Source: Bombiscardovia asteroides_K (GTDB lineage Bacteria > Actinomycetota > Actinomycetes > Actinomycetales > Bifidobacteriaceae). From it: 64,000 nt of DNA. The notes under the pieces are model-generated. The model had not been told where the DNA came from. It was given only the letters and a program-made list of their open reading frames with translations, and searched no databases. The stretch is taken from NCBI RefSeq assembly GCF_048001765.1, contig NZ_CP181447.1, positions 744,001 through 808,000 on the forward strand, read 5' to 3'. Shown here one piece after another: positions 27,690 to 35,870 of this stretch (position 1 is its first letter; the number at the start of each line of letters is the position of its first letter). Both the position numbers and the translations under genes were made by a program.

Positions 27690-28365
27690 CCTCTGCCAGG
27701 ACTGCCTGAGAGTCCACGATGGGCAGTTGCGGCATGGGGTAGGCCTCGTTGAGCACCGAGAGCTCGGTGCAGCCCAGCAGGACCGAATCACAGTGGTAGT
27801 CGTTCAGGAAAGCCTGGAGGACACCAAGGTAGCGGTCCTGGTCCAGTCGGCCTTCCTTGACATCGTCGTAGATCAGCGCGCTTACCCGGTCCTGCAGGGC
27901 CTGGTCCGGGTCCACCAGCTGGTAGCCGGCGCTGTCGGCTGGTCCTTGGTAGATGGCGGCATGGCGGGATCCCTCGGTGCCCATGTACCCCATGCGCGGA
28001 TGGGATTTCGCAGGATAGTGCCGATTAGCCCAGTCAATGGTGGCCTGGGGCATGCTCAAAATGGGCACCGGGGTCAGGGCCTGGAGTCTGGGCAGAATCT
28101 GATGGGCGGTATTGCAGGCCATGACCATGAAGGAGGCTCCCATGGCCGTGGCCTGGCGGACGTCCTCGGCAAGATAGGGGAAGGGATCATCCTTGCTGCG
28201 GCCCATGATGAACTCGGTGCGGTCGGGCACGGTGGCGTGGTTGAAGACCACGTAGTCCAGAAAGTCCTGGTCCCGGTGTGCCCCGGTCATCCGGTCCAGC
28301 ACCCGTACGAAGCTCTCGGTGGCCAGCGTGCCCATGCCACCCAGGACGACGAAGAAGTTTCTCAT
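27622..28365 (-). CDS. Aspartate racemase (Asp/Glu/hydantoin racemase family)
   Basis: PLP-independent racemase, most likely L-/D-aspartate. It has the GGMGTLATESF N-terminal motif of aspartate racemases from lactic acid bacteria and both catalytic cysteines, in MACNTAH (near residue 90) and LLGCTELS (near 197). Length 247 is normal. Its start overlaps the stop of the upstream ATP-grasp ligase by four bases, so the two are co-translated. Together they suggest supply of D-aspartate for the cell-wall bridge. The 3' end overlaps smc by 68 bases on the opposite strand. Confidence 0.88.
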   Translation of the reverse strand: MRNFFVVLGGMGTLATESFVRVLDRMTGAHRDQDFLDYVVFNHATVPDRTEFIMGRSKDDPFPYLAEDVRQATAMGASFMVMACNTAHQILPRLQALTPVPILSMPQATIDWANRHYPAKSHPRMGYMGTEGSRHAAIYQGPADSAGYQLVDPDQALQDRVSALIYDDVKEGRLDQDRYLGVLQAFLNDYHCDSVLLGCTELSVLNEAYPMPQLPIVDSQAVLAEVTLDRARALRDRNDSDPSAAGK

Positions 28366-29606
28366 GCCAGTGTCCTCTTGTCACGGAAGTAGCGCCGGTA
28401 ACGACGCCGATAGATTGCGAACATGTGTCGAATCAGCAGCCAACGCTTGAAATTGCGGTCCTTGCTGTACTCCAGGGTGGTGCCCCAGTCCCCGCGGCGA
28501 ATCATGGCCATGGCCTGCCGCTTGTCCTCGGATTCGGCGCAGTATTTGCGGAAAATGTCCTTGGGGATCTCCATCCAGAGGCGATGCCCCCGGCCGAAGA
28601 CGGTGCGTCCGTTGAAGGGGGTGTCCAGAACCAGGTCGTCCACGAAGTAGCGGGCCAGGTTGAAGCCGTTCAGGGTGACCACGTAGCTGCTGCGGCCCTG
28701 GCGCAGATTGATCTCGAAGAGCTTGTAGATGCCGTCGCGCGGGTCGTACTTCATGTCGAAGTTGGCCACCCCGCTGTACTTGATGTCCTCAAGGAAGGCC
28801 TTGATCCGGTCGAAGATGTCCTGGTTGTAGTCGGGGATGATGGCCGCGTAGTTGCCCACGGCCTCGGGGGCGGGATCCTCCAGCAGGGGATGGCCCAGGA
28901 ACATCATGCGCACCCGGTGGTGACGGTCCACGTAGGCATTGAGCACCCTCATGTTGTCATCGCCCCCGGGCACGAAGTCCTGGATGACCATTTTGGAGGT
29001 GTATCCGGCCCGGTAGGACCTGCGGATCATGGTGTCCAGCTCATCCGGGTTGCTGAAGATGAAGGCCTTCTTCCTTCCGGGGAAGTCGATGCCCAGCCAC
29101 TCGTCGCTGTCTGCGGGCTTCATGGCCACCGGGTAGTCGAAGGGCAGGTTGCGGTGGTGACCGGCTTTGACGTCATCGGCATCCACCGAAACAGTCTTCG
29201 GGTGGGGCAGGTCATAGCGGTCGCAGAGCTCGTAGAAGGAGGATTTGAGCGAGAGGGAACGGTTCAGTTCCTTGTCGATGGCGTTGAAGACGAACCGCTC
29301 GCGCAGGGGCTCGCCGAACTCGTCCAGCAGGTTGGCGTAGGTGTCCCCGCAGGGCAGCAGGAGCAGGGTGACCCCCGGGTGGTCCCGGTGATAAGCGTCG
29401 GCCCAGTCGTTCAGGGTGGACACGAAGACCTTGGGATTGGTGAAGTCGTGGACCAGGTGCAGGTCCAGGATCTTGCTGTACTTGGTGGGGGAGAGCTGGT
29501 AGTGGCCGAATGCGGTGGAGACCAGGCCGTAGGCCTCGTGGAAGGCTCGCGCCATCCCGTAGGTGTTGATGTCGGTGCCCAGTATGACCGGTTGGAATTC
29601 TTTCAT
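28362..29606 (-). CDS. ATP-grasp ligase, probable D-aspartate-peptidoglycan precursor ligase (Asl-like)
   Basis: ATP-grasp enzyme of about 414 residues. Features: N-terminal pre-ATP-grasp domain (ILGTDINTYGMARAFHEAYG), ATP-binding segments around YPVAMKPADSDEWLG, and the metal-binding end LFEINLRQGRSSYV. In Enterococcus faecium such a protein (Asl) next to an Asp racemase attaches D-Asp to the lysine side chain of UDP-MurNAc-pentapeptide. Here the racemase overlaps downstream and murE sits upstream, so the same role is inferred. The start at 29606 is chosen (AGGTGG upstream); an ATG at 29627 is an alternative. A general carboxylate-amine ligase remains possible. Confidence 0.75.
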   Translation of the reverse strand: MKEFQPVILGTDINTYGMARAFHEAYGLVSTAFGHYQLSPTKYSKILDLHLVHDFTNPKVFVSTLNDWADAYHRDHPGVTLLLLPCGDTYANLLDEFGEPLRERFVFNAIDKELNRSLSLKSSFYELCDRYDLPHPKTVSVDADDVKAGHHRNLPFDYPVAMKPADSDEWLGIDFPGRKKAFIFSNPDELDTMIRRSYRAGYTSKMVIQDFVPGGDDNMRVLNAYVDRHHRVRMMFLGHPLLEDPAPEAVGNYAAIIPDYNQDIFDRIKAFLEDIKYSGVANFDMKYDPRDGIYKLFEINLRQGRSSYVVTLNGFNLARYFVDDLVLDTPFNGRTVFGRGHRLWMEIPKDIFRKYCAESEDKRQAMAMIRRGDWGTTLEYSKDRNFKRWLLIRHMFAIYRRRYRRYFRDKRTLA

Positions 29607-29691
29607 GTTTCTGAAACCACCTACCATGTGCTCGTGCGCCCCACCCTGCCGTGGGGCATTCGGCTTTCCATCTTAGAACCTGCCGGGATCG

Positions 29692-31260
29692 TCAGACCTT
29701 GGCTGCGCCGGTGGCTCCCAGGTCGTAGCTTTTTGTGCCCAGCAGACGTGCCACTACATGGTCGTCGCCCTCGTAGGGCACGTGGCGGCCTTGATTCTTG
29801 AACCAGCGCTCCTCGCCCTTGCCGGTGACCAGAATGATCCGCAGACGATCCCCCGGCTGGCCCGGTTGACCAAGACCCTGTTCGATGGCCTGGGTCCTGT
29901 CCAGTACGATACTGGTCTCCAGGTTGGCGTTGGTGACGAAACTCAGCATTTCCCGGTCCACATGTTCCGAGCTCTCCTCGTTTTCGTCGTCAGAGGTCAG
30001 GATGAGTCGATTGACGCGGTCCTGGGCTGCCTGGACGATGCCCTTTCGCCGGTCGATACCCCTGCCGCCGGTTGCTCCGCAGACCAGAGTGATCTCAGGC
30101 TGACGCTCGCCGTAGCGCTCATCCACAAAGTCCAGAAGGGCCTTCATAGAGGCGTAATTATGGGCGTAATCGACATAGGCAATCCGGTTGTCGGCTTGGA
30201 AGCATTCCATCCTGCCGGCGATGCGGATCTTCTCCATGGCGCGGAGGGCATCGGCATCGGGTTCCAGCCCCAGCCGGTTCAGCATGGCAAAGGCGGCTAT
30301 GGCGTTCAAGGCGTTGAAATCACCGGCTATGGACAGGCTGACCGGGGTCATGGGACCGCTGGCGGGGCCGATCAGATAGTCGTTGCCCTTGTCCGGGGCC
30401 TTGCGGGCCACGAAGTCGGCCTCTTGTTGGCCGAATCCAAAAGTGGTCACTGGAATACCGGCGGCGCTTGCATCCTGGCGGATCAGGTCGGCCCTCTGGA
30501 TGTCGGCTCCCATGACCAGCTGTCTGCTGTTGTAGGCTATGCGGCGCTTGCAGTAGAGGTAGTCCTCGAAGGTGGGATGCTCCATGGGGCTGACGTGATC
30601 GGGGGAGATGTTCAGGAAAGCCCCTAGGTCAAAGGTCAGTCCGTAGACGCGATCCACCTTGTAGGCCTGGGAGGAGACTTCCATGACCAGGTAGCGCATG
30701 CCGGCATCCACTGCCTGGCGCATCATGCGGAAGAGGTCCAGCGACTCGGGTGTGGTCAGCTGGGATTCTACATAGTGGCGGCCGTCCAGGCAGTTGTCCA
30801 CAGAAGAGAACAGGGCCGCCCGACCTCCAGAGAGTTCGCCCAGTATGGCGTGCAGATAGTAGGCGGTGGTGGTCTTGCCCTTGGTGCCGGTGATCCCCAC
30901 CAGGGTCAGCTGGTTCTGCGGATAGCCGTAGAAGGCGGCCGAGAGCAGGCTCATGGACTTGCGCACGTCATTGACGATGATTCCCGGGGCGCTGGTGTGG
31001 GCGGACAGGTCCTGCTGGGCCACGTAGGCCGCCGGACCTTCGGGACCACAGGCATCCATGTACTCGGGCAGGAAATGTCCCTTGCAGAAGAGCAGACTGC
31101 CGGGTCCCGCCTGGCGGGTGTCGTAGGTGACGTCGGTGAAGGGCTTGAGCGAAGAGTGATTCGTCGGCTGATCCAAGGTCCATCGATCACCCTGAATTAC
31201 CTCGCGCAGCTGATCATGTTTGCGCAGCAGCTCCAGGGCCGAAGCCATCGTCAGCGCCAT
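29692..31260 (-). CDS. murE: UDP-MurNAc-tripeptide synthetase (MurE), probable L-lysine/ornithine-adding type
   Basis: Adds the third residue to UDP-MurNAc-L-Ala-D-Glu in the cytoplasm. P-loop GITGTKGKTTTAYYLH, LNISPDHVSPMEH and the C-terminal LILTSDDENEES place it in MurE. The selectivity motif, usually DNPR in diaminopimelate enzymes, reads Asp424-Asp425-Glu426-Asn427 here: no Arg, so diaminopimelate is unlikely and a diamino acid such as lysine or ornithine fits. The 522-residue length is standard. First gene of the murE-ligase-racemase run on the minus strand, although the gap to the ligase is about 85 bases. Confidence 0.85.
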   Translation of the reverse strand: MALTMASALELLRKHDQLREVIQGDRWTLDQPTNHSSLKPFTDVTYDTRQAGPGSLLFCKGHFLPEYMDACGPEGPAAYVAQQDLSAHTSAPGIIVNDVRKSMSLLSAAFYGYPQNQLTLVGITGTKGKTTTAYYLHAILGELSGGRAALFSSVDNCLDGRHYVESQLTTPESLDLFRMMRQAVDAGMRYLVMEVSSQAYKVDRVYGLTFDLGAFLNISPDHVSPMEHPTFEDYLYCKRRIAYNSRQLVMGADIQRADLIRQDASAAGIPVTTFGFGQQEADFVARKAPDKGNDYLIGPASGPMTPVSLSIAGDFNALNAIAAFAMLNRLGLEPDADALRAMEKIRIAGRMECFQADNRIAYVDYAHNYASMKALLDFVDERYGERQPEITLVCGATGGRGIDRRKGIVQAAQDRVNRLILTSDDENEESSEHVDREMLSFVTNANLETSIVLDRTQAIEQGLGQPGQPGDRLRIILVTGKGEERWFKNQGRHVPYEGDDHVVARLLGTKSYDLGATGAAKV

Positions 31261-31437
31261 GCCGTCTTCCTCCTCGTCTGATGGGATTCTTTCAGCCCGA
31301 CTGCAATCCGGTCGAGGCCAGGTCCAAGTCTATAGTCCCGGCCAGGCAGGCACGGAGGAGTCCCGCCACCCCTTGACCGAAAATATACATATGCTTCAGG
31401 TCCCATACCGAAAGTGACTGGGCCCAGTGATGAAAGG
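31261..31437. other. 177-base intergenic region
   Basis: Lies between murE and the exonuclease gene, both on the minus strand. It presumably carries the murE promoter and the terminator of the exonuclease gene's neighbour, but no convincing boxes were identified. Confidence 0.3.
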
Positions 31438-32196
31438 TCAGAGCCAGGAGTCGGTGACCGGGCGGCGCCCTTGCGAGATCAGGTACTGATTGAAGTGGTC
31501 CCTCCACTTGGCCTGTGCCTGCCGCTGCCAGTCCATAAGGGAGTCCATGGTGATTCGGGCCACCTGGGGGAAGAGGGTGGTCATGGGCTTGATCAGGTCC
31601 ACGGCCGCCACCGTATCCGCCGTGGCATTGTGGAAGTTGCCGTGGGGGATGACGCCGTAGTACTCGCTGGTCATTCCCAAGTTGCGGCGGCCCGACCGAT
31701 GGGAGATCTCCCTGTCCAGAACAAGAGGGTCCACCACCAGCAGATCGCCCTCGCTCAGGGGCTTGACCGAACCCGCGCACCAGCGGGCGATGTCCCCGTC
31801 CAGCATCTGCACGTCGAAGGGGGCGTTGTAGGCCAGCAGGGGGATGCGCTTGTCCTGGGCGCGGGCGATGAGTCCGGCCATCTGCTCGGTGGCCAGCCCA
31901 GGCTCCATGCCCTCGGTGGCCAGCTGCTGATCGGTGAACCCGTTGACCCGACTGGCCCCCTTGCTGATATGCCGGTGCGGATTGACTACCCAGGTGGCTA
32001 CTGCATCCCCTGAGTAGCCCTTGGTCGGGTCGCGCAGAACCAGGCTGGCCGAGACAATGCCGTCCTTGCCCGGTCTGGTACCCGTGGTCTCGGTGTCGAA
32101 CCCCAGAAGCCAGGAATCCCCCAGGCGAGTCGATCCCTCCTGCTGCGGGGCGGACTCAAGCGCCTGCTCCATGCTTGTGTACTCGGTGTTTTCCAT
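31438..32196 (-). CDS. DEDDh-family 3'-5' exonuclease (DnaQ-like)
   Basis: Probable 3'-5' exonuclease related to the DNA polymerase III epsilon subunit. Exo I is GFDTETTGTRPG (Asp, Glu at about residues 34-38), Exo II is AYNAPFDVQMLDG (Asp), Exo III is HNATADTVAAVDL with the catalytic histidine (HNA) and Asp. The core is about 190 residues with a C-terminal tail of about 50. It stands alone rather than fused to PolC. It may act in repair or as a proofreading-like nuclease. The sigma factor operon lies divergently upstream. Confidence 0.88.
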   Translation of the reverse strand: MENTEYTSMEQALESAPQQEGSTRLGDSWLLGFDTETTGTRPGKDGIVSASLVLRDPTKGYSGDAVATWVVNPHRHISKGASRVNGFTDQQLATEGMEPGLATEQMAGLIARAQDKRIPLLAYNAPFDVQMLDGDIARWCAGSVKPLSEGDLLVVDPLVLDREISHRSGRRNLGMTSEYYGVIPHGNFHNATADTVAAVDLIKPMTTLFPQVARITMDSLMDWQRQAQAKWRDHFNQYLISQGRRPVTDSWL

Positions 32197-32295
32197 AAGA
32201 GTGATTTCTCCTTCGTCATTATGGTAACCGAGGAGCTACCGGCCCGCGACCGGGTCGGAACCGCAACGGGCGAGGGGGGATGGCACAATAGGGGT

Positions 32296-32970
32296 GTGGC
32301 AGATACCAGCGAACTCGAAAGCAGAAAACGTCAATTCGAGGCTCTGGCCATGCCTGCGGTCGATGTGCTCTACCGTCAGGCCATGCGCCTGACCAACAAC
32401 CCGGATGACGCCCAGGATCTGGTCCAGGATACTTTCGAGCGCGGATTCAAGGCCTTTGACCGCTTCCAGCCCGGCAGCAACTTCGAGGCCTGGATGACCA
32501 CCATCGAGCGCAATGCCTACTTCAACCAGTATCACAAGGCCAAGCGGCGTCCGCAAAGGGCCAACGACTCGACCGGCGAGTACAACGACTGGGACATCTA
32601 TTCGGCCTCGGAGCACGGGTCCGAGGGGCTCAAATCCGCAGAGCAGGAATACATGGAGACCTTCGCTCCCAAGGAGATCATGGCCGCCTTGGACCGGCTC
32701 AGTCCGGAACGCCGGCGAGTCTTCATCGACGCCGCCATCGACGGCAAGAGCTACCAGCAGGTGGCCGACGAGGAGGGCATCAAGATCGGCACGGTCATGA
32801 GCAGGCTGAACCGTGCGCGCTCGCAGCTGCGCCAGGAGCTGGAGCGGTATGCCAAGGAGCGGGGCTACCAGCAGGAACACGGAGCTGCGGGCAAGCCCTC
32901 AGCGGAACGCCATGGACCTGCTGAGACCAGGCCTAGTATAAAAAAAGAGATCAGCAGCAAGGGGCACTGA
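32296..32970 (+). CDS. sigH: ECF-type RNA polymerase sigma factor, SigR/SigH-like
   Basis: Redox- or stress-type ECF sigma factor. Region 2 contains LYRQAMRLTNNPDDAQDLVQD and FEAWMTTIERNAYFNQYHK; region 4 contains ALDRLSPERRRVFIDAAIDG and the recognition helix GIKIGTVMSRLNRARSQLR. The start is uncertain: GTG 32296 gives VADTSELES and lies 7 bases after CACAAT, as would a leaderless message; longer frames begin at 32221. The C-terminal tail after region 4 is basic and low complexity. The next gene, only 40 bases downstream, encodes a small Cys-rich protein fitting an anti-sigma partner. Confidence 0.88.
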   Translation: MADTSELESRKRQFEALAMPAVDVLYRQAMRLTNNPDDAQDLVQDTFERGFKAFDRFQPGSNFEAWMTTIERNAYFNQYHKAKRRPQRANDSTGEYNDWDIYSASEHGSEGLKSAEQEYMETFAPKEIMAALDRLSPERRRVFIDAAIDGKSYQQVADEEGIKIGTVMSRLNRARSQLRQELERYAKERGYQQEHGAAGKPSAERHGPAETRPSIKKEISSKGH

Positions 32971-33009
32971 GGGCCCCAGAAGATCGGGTATCAGGAAGCG
33001 GGCAGGAGC

Positions 33010-33297
33010 ATGGACGGACGCGTGGAGATGAGTCACTACGCCTACGATGGCGGCGGCTCTGTCAAGGTGACCCACACCAGCCTGCGCATCTACCAGGATG
33101 CCTCCTGTGTGGACCCCAGCGACTGCTTCGATCCGGAATCCTGCTGCGATGATCGGGAGCGCATGGTCATCGAGGAGCTGCGCCGGTATCTGCGTCCCGA
33201 ATGCGCACCGGACTGTCTGCTGGACCGGCTCAGGCACATGTTCGATCAGATGGATGAACTGGAGCAGGGGACGCCGGAGCACACTACGGACAAGTAG
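33010..33297 (+). CDS. Cys-rich probable anti-sigma factor (RsrA/RshA-like, altered zinc motif)
   Basis: 95-residue soluble protein immediately downstream of the SigH-like gene, in the position of the zinc-binding anti-sigma factors RsrA/RshA. Cysteines are at residues 33, 39, 45, 46, 65 and 69. The segment YLRPECAPDCLLDRL resembles the RsrA end (HxxxCxxC followed by a hydrophobic helix), but the histidine is missing and the cysteines are spaced C-x3-C. The ATG at 33010 follows GCAGGA; an ATG at 33028 is also possible. Function is inferred from context and this partial motif. Confidence 0.72.
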   Translation: MDGRVEMSHYAYDGGGSVKVTHTSLRIYQDASCVDPSDCFDPESCCDDRERMVIEELRRYLRPECAPDCLLDRLRHMFDQMDELEQGTPEHTTDK

Positions 33298-33383
33298 GCA
33301 AAGTCAAGTAAGCCCAGCCGGTTTCTTGACAGAGCATCGCTTCTGTCCGGCTATTCGGGCTATTGCAGGAATCATGGTCATGC

Positions 33384-33409
33384 CCATGCAGCCATGGTTT
33401 TTTTTTTTT
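33384..33409 (+). terminator. Rho-independent-type terminator of the sigH operon
   Basis: Stem CCATG (33384-33388), loop CAGC, stem CATGG (33393-33397), followed by 12 consecutive T (33398-33409). The stem is short, the T-tract very strong. It faces the bL37 terminator just to the right. Confidence 0.6.
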
Positions 33410-33421
33410 ATGCATATATGC

Positions 33422-33448
33422 AAAACCCCGGCACCGTTGGTGCCGGGG
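33422..33448 (-). terminator. Terminator of the bL37 gene
   Basis: Perfect 10-bp stem (33426-33435 with 33439-33448), loop GTT, and on the minus strand TTTTG directly follows the stem, 8 bases after the bL37 stop. Confidence 0.85.
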
Positions 33449-33455
33449 CAGACGA

Positions 33456-33530
33456 TCAGGTGTTCGGCCTCTTGCCGTGGTTGGCGGCCTTCTTGCGGCG
33501 ATCCCTGCGCTTGCGTCCGCGCATGCCCAT
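33456..33530 (-). CDS. Ribosomal protein bL37-like (24 residues)
   Basis: Very small, extremely basic protein that translates as MGMRGRKRRDRRKKAANH then GKRPNT. It matches the actinobacterial 50S ribosomal protein bL37 (mycobacterial form ends in NHGKRPN-) by recollection, not by search. An AAGGAG ribosome site lies 7 bases before the ATG (33538-33543 region) and a strong terminator follows the stop. This is an independent, real transcription unit between the sigH operon and galM, easily missed because of its length. Confidence 0.85.
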   Translation of the reverse strand: MGMRGRKRRDRRKKAANHGKRPNT

Positions 33531-33626
33531 GATTGGACTCCTTTGCTACTGATGAACCTATAAGCCTTGCCGATTATCGCACACCGGGCTGACCTTTGTC
33601 GACCAGCCAGGATGCTCAGACGCTGC

Positions 33627-34595
33627 TCAGACCTCTTGTGCCCGGTAACCCACCTGGGTGGTATAGATGGCGGCAGGCTGCAGAATGACCAGGTTCCGGC
33701 CGGTTCTGAAGGCGTTGGCATAGGCCGTCATGGGTTCCACGGCAACTCCGGCCGGGCGCATGCCCGCGTCGAAGCCGGTCCCCGTGCAGACCTGCCAGGA
33801 AGTGATGGTCTCATCGCCCCAGAGCTGAATGCGGATGCCGTCCGGCCGGGTGAACCAGGCCGAGCAGGTGCCGTCGTCGTCCCGCTCCACATCGGTCCAG
33901 GCATCGTCGAAGTTCGCATCCTCGCCCAGCACAGGACCCTGGCGCAGATCGGTCCGCCCCTGGACGGGTTCGGTGCCGGTGGGCAGCAGTCTGTCCGGAT
34001 CTACCACCACGTGGGTGCGGCAGGGGATGGACAGGGTGCAGGGGGCGTTGTCCTTCTGAATCTGGTCACCGGCGCCCTGCTTGCCATTGGCCAGCCAGGG
34101 GTGGATGCCGAAGGCCCAGGGTGCGGCCTCATCGCCCAGGTTCAGGGCACGGGTGGTCATGGTCAGCCCCTGGTCGCCCAGGGTGTAGGTGACGGTGACC
34201 ACTACGTCGAAGGGGTATCCGCCCATGTCCGGCACCCGCCAGGAGAGGCTGACGGAGTCCTCGGTCAGGGCTTGCAGCCGCCAGTAGGCCCGGTATCCGT
34301 ACCCGTGAATGGCGGTGTTCCGGTCGTGCTCGTCGATGGGCAGGGTGTAGGTGTGGCCCTGGAATTCGTAGGTGCCGTCCTCGATCCGGTTGGGGAAGGG
34401 GACCAGCACGTTCCCATTGCTGCAGGGTACGGTTCCATCCGGGTCGAATGAGGCCAGCAGGTCCTTTCCCCGGTATTTCAGGACGCGCAGGATGGCTCCC
34501 AGCTCGGTCACCACCGCCTCGTAGTCCCCATGACGGATGCTGTACTGCTGTCCTGTCCGGGGCACGGCCCCGCCCATCATCTCGTTCGTATGCAT
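33627..34595 (-). CDS. galM: Aldose 1-epimerase (galactose mutarotase family)
   Basis: Interconverts alpha and beta anomers of galactose or related sugars. The fold shows LVPFPNRIEDGTYEFQGHTY, the catalytic region NTAIHGYGYRAYWRL (His), WAFGIHPWLAN (His) and the end AVEPMTAYANAFRTG (Glu). The ATG at 34595 gives 322 residues, normal for the family, with GGAAG upstream; the frame is open to 34907 but the extra N-terminus is unlikely. It is divergent from ispH. In this genome it could serve beta-galactosidase products, but it is not in the lac region. Confidence 0.9.
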   Translation of the reverse strand: MHTNEMMGGAVPRTGQQYSIRHGDYEAVVTELGAILRVLKYRGKDLLASFDPDGTVPCSNGNVLVPFPNRIEDGTYEFQGHTYTLPIDEHDRNTAIHGYGYRAYWRLQALTEDSVSLSWRVPDMGGYPFDVVVTVTYTLGDQGLTMTTRALNLGDEAAPWAFGIHPWLANGKQGAGDQIQKDNAPCTLSIPCRTHVVVDPDRLLPTGTEPVQGRTDLRQGPVLGEDANFDDAWTDVERDDDGTCSAWFTRPDGIRIQLWGDETITSWQVCTGTGFDAGMRPAGVAVEPMTAYANAFRTGRNLVILQPAAIYTTQVGYRAQEV

Positions 34596-34767
34596 GCTCC
34601 CACTTCCATAGTGCCGTTGATGCTTGGTACGCCACCATCCTAGCGCCTGGGTGGTCTTGGCTTCTTGGTGAAAAAGTGGCGGATGGACTACCGGGGTGCT
34701 CTCCGGCTTTCTACCATGAACTTGCATTGTCCGGAACCGTCCGGATTGACATCGATAAGGAGCGGTA

Positions 34768-35850
34768 GTGGCAGGATTTCGGACCACTGTGTGCGAACAG
34801 CCGACCCCACAGGGGCAGGGGCGGGTCATCCTGGCTGATCCGCGTGGGTTCTGCGCGGGGGTGGACCGTGCCATCCAGACTGTGCAGACCATCCTGGAGG
34901 CGGACAATCCCCACCAGAATCAGGGTCTGCCCCCGGTCTACGTGCGCCGGCAGATAGTTCACAACCGGCATGTGGTCGAGGACCTGTCCCGGCGAGGGGC
35001 CGTGTTCGTGGATGAGCTGGACCAGATTCCCGACCAGGCCGTCCGTGCCGGGGTACCTGTGGTCTTCTCGGCCCATGGAATCGCTCCCTCGGTCGTCAAG
35101 GAGGCCCAGCGACGCGGGATGCGCGTGGTTGATGCCTCATGCCCTCTGGTCAGCAAGGTCCACCGCGAGGTCCAGCGCTTCGTTCGCGACGGCTACTCGA
35201 TTATCTACATAGGCCATCGGGGGCATGACGAGGCTATCGGAGTCATGGGGGAGGCCCCGGACCGGGTTTACCTGGTGGAGCATGAGGCCGATATTGAGGC
35301 TTTGGACTTCGGACCCGACACGCCGCTGGTCATGCTGACCCAGACCACTCTGAGCCTTGATGAGACCGCCGACCTGGCTGCAGCCCTGCGCCGACGCTTT
35401 CCCTGGATCCAGGAGCCGCCGGGCTCGGACATCTGCTACGCCACCCAGAACAGGCAGCAGGCGGTCAAGCTGGTGGCCGGCCAGGCGGACTGCATGATTG
35501 TGGTGGGGTCGGCCAACTCCTCCAATTCGGTGCGTTTGGTCGAGGTGGCCCGTCAGGCCCTGGATGCGCGTTTCCCCGGTCAGGGCCAGCGGAGGGCTCA
35601 CCGAGTCGACGATGCTGGCGAGCTGGACCCGACCTGGCTGCAGGGCATGGATTCGGTAGGACTCACCTCGGGTGCTTCGGTTCCCGAAAATCTGGTTCAG
35701 GGGGTGCTGGAGACCCTGGCCTCCCGAGGGTTCACCCAGGTGACCCGGGAACGAGCAGTCGACGAGCATATGCACTTCGTCCTGCCCGCCGCCCTGCGCT
35801 CGGCACGGGCATCCAGGAAGGTTCCACAGGTTTCACAGCCCCAGAGCTAA
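34768..35850 (+). CDS. ispH: 4-hydroxy-3-methylbut-2-enyl diphosphate reductase
   Basis: Last step of the non-mevalonate (MEP) isoprenoid pathway; iron-sulfur enzyme producing IPP and DMAPP. The three cluster-ligating cysteines are present: Cys29 in DPRGFCAGVDRA, Cys125 in VDASCPLVSKVH and Cys223 in SDICYATQNRQ. The GTG start is preceded by AAGGAG (about 34757). The 360-residue length is slightly long for IspH, with a short N-terminal extension before the first strand. Confidence 0.95.
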   Translation: MAGFRTTVCEQPTPQGQGRVILADPRGFCAGVDRAIQTVQTILEADNPHQNQGLPPVYVRRQIVHNRHVVEDLSRRGAVFVDELDQIPDQAVRAGVPVVFSAHGIAPSVVKEAQRRGMRVVDASCPLVSKVHREVQRFVRDGYSIIYIGHRGHDEAIGVMGEAPDRVYLVEHEADIEALDFGPDTPLVMLTQTTLSLDETADLAAALRRRFPWIQEPPGSDICYATQNRQQAVKLVAGQADCMIVVGSANSSNSVRLVEVARQALDARFPGQGQRRAHRVDDAGELDPTWLQGMDSVGLTSGASVPENLVQGVLETLASRGFTQVTRERAVDEHMHFVLPAALRSARASRKVPQVSQPQS

Positions 35851-35870
35851 GCTCCAGCGCTCAGGATTCC

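Noticed and set aside
26070..27791. Long minus-strand open frame (about 573 codons) opposite smc
   Set aside because: Antisense shadow of the smc coiled-coil region; Leu/Gln/Gly-rich with no recognizable domain.
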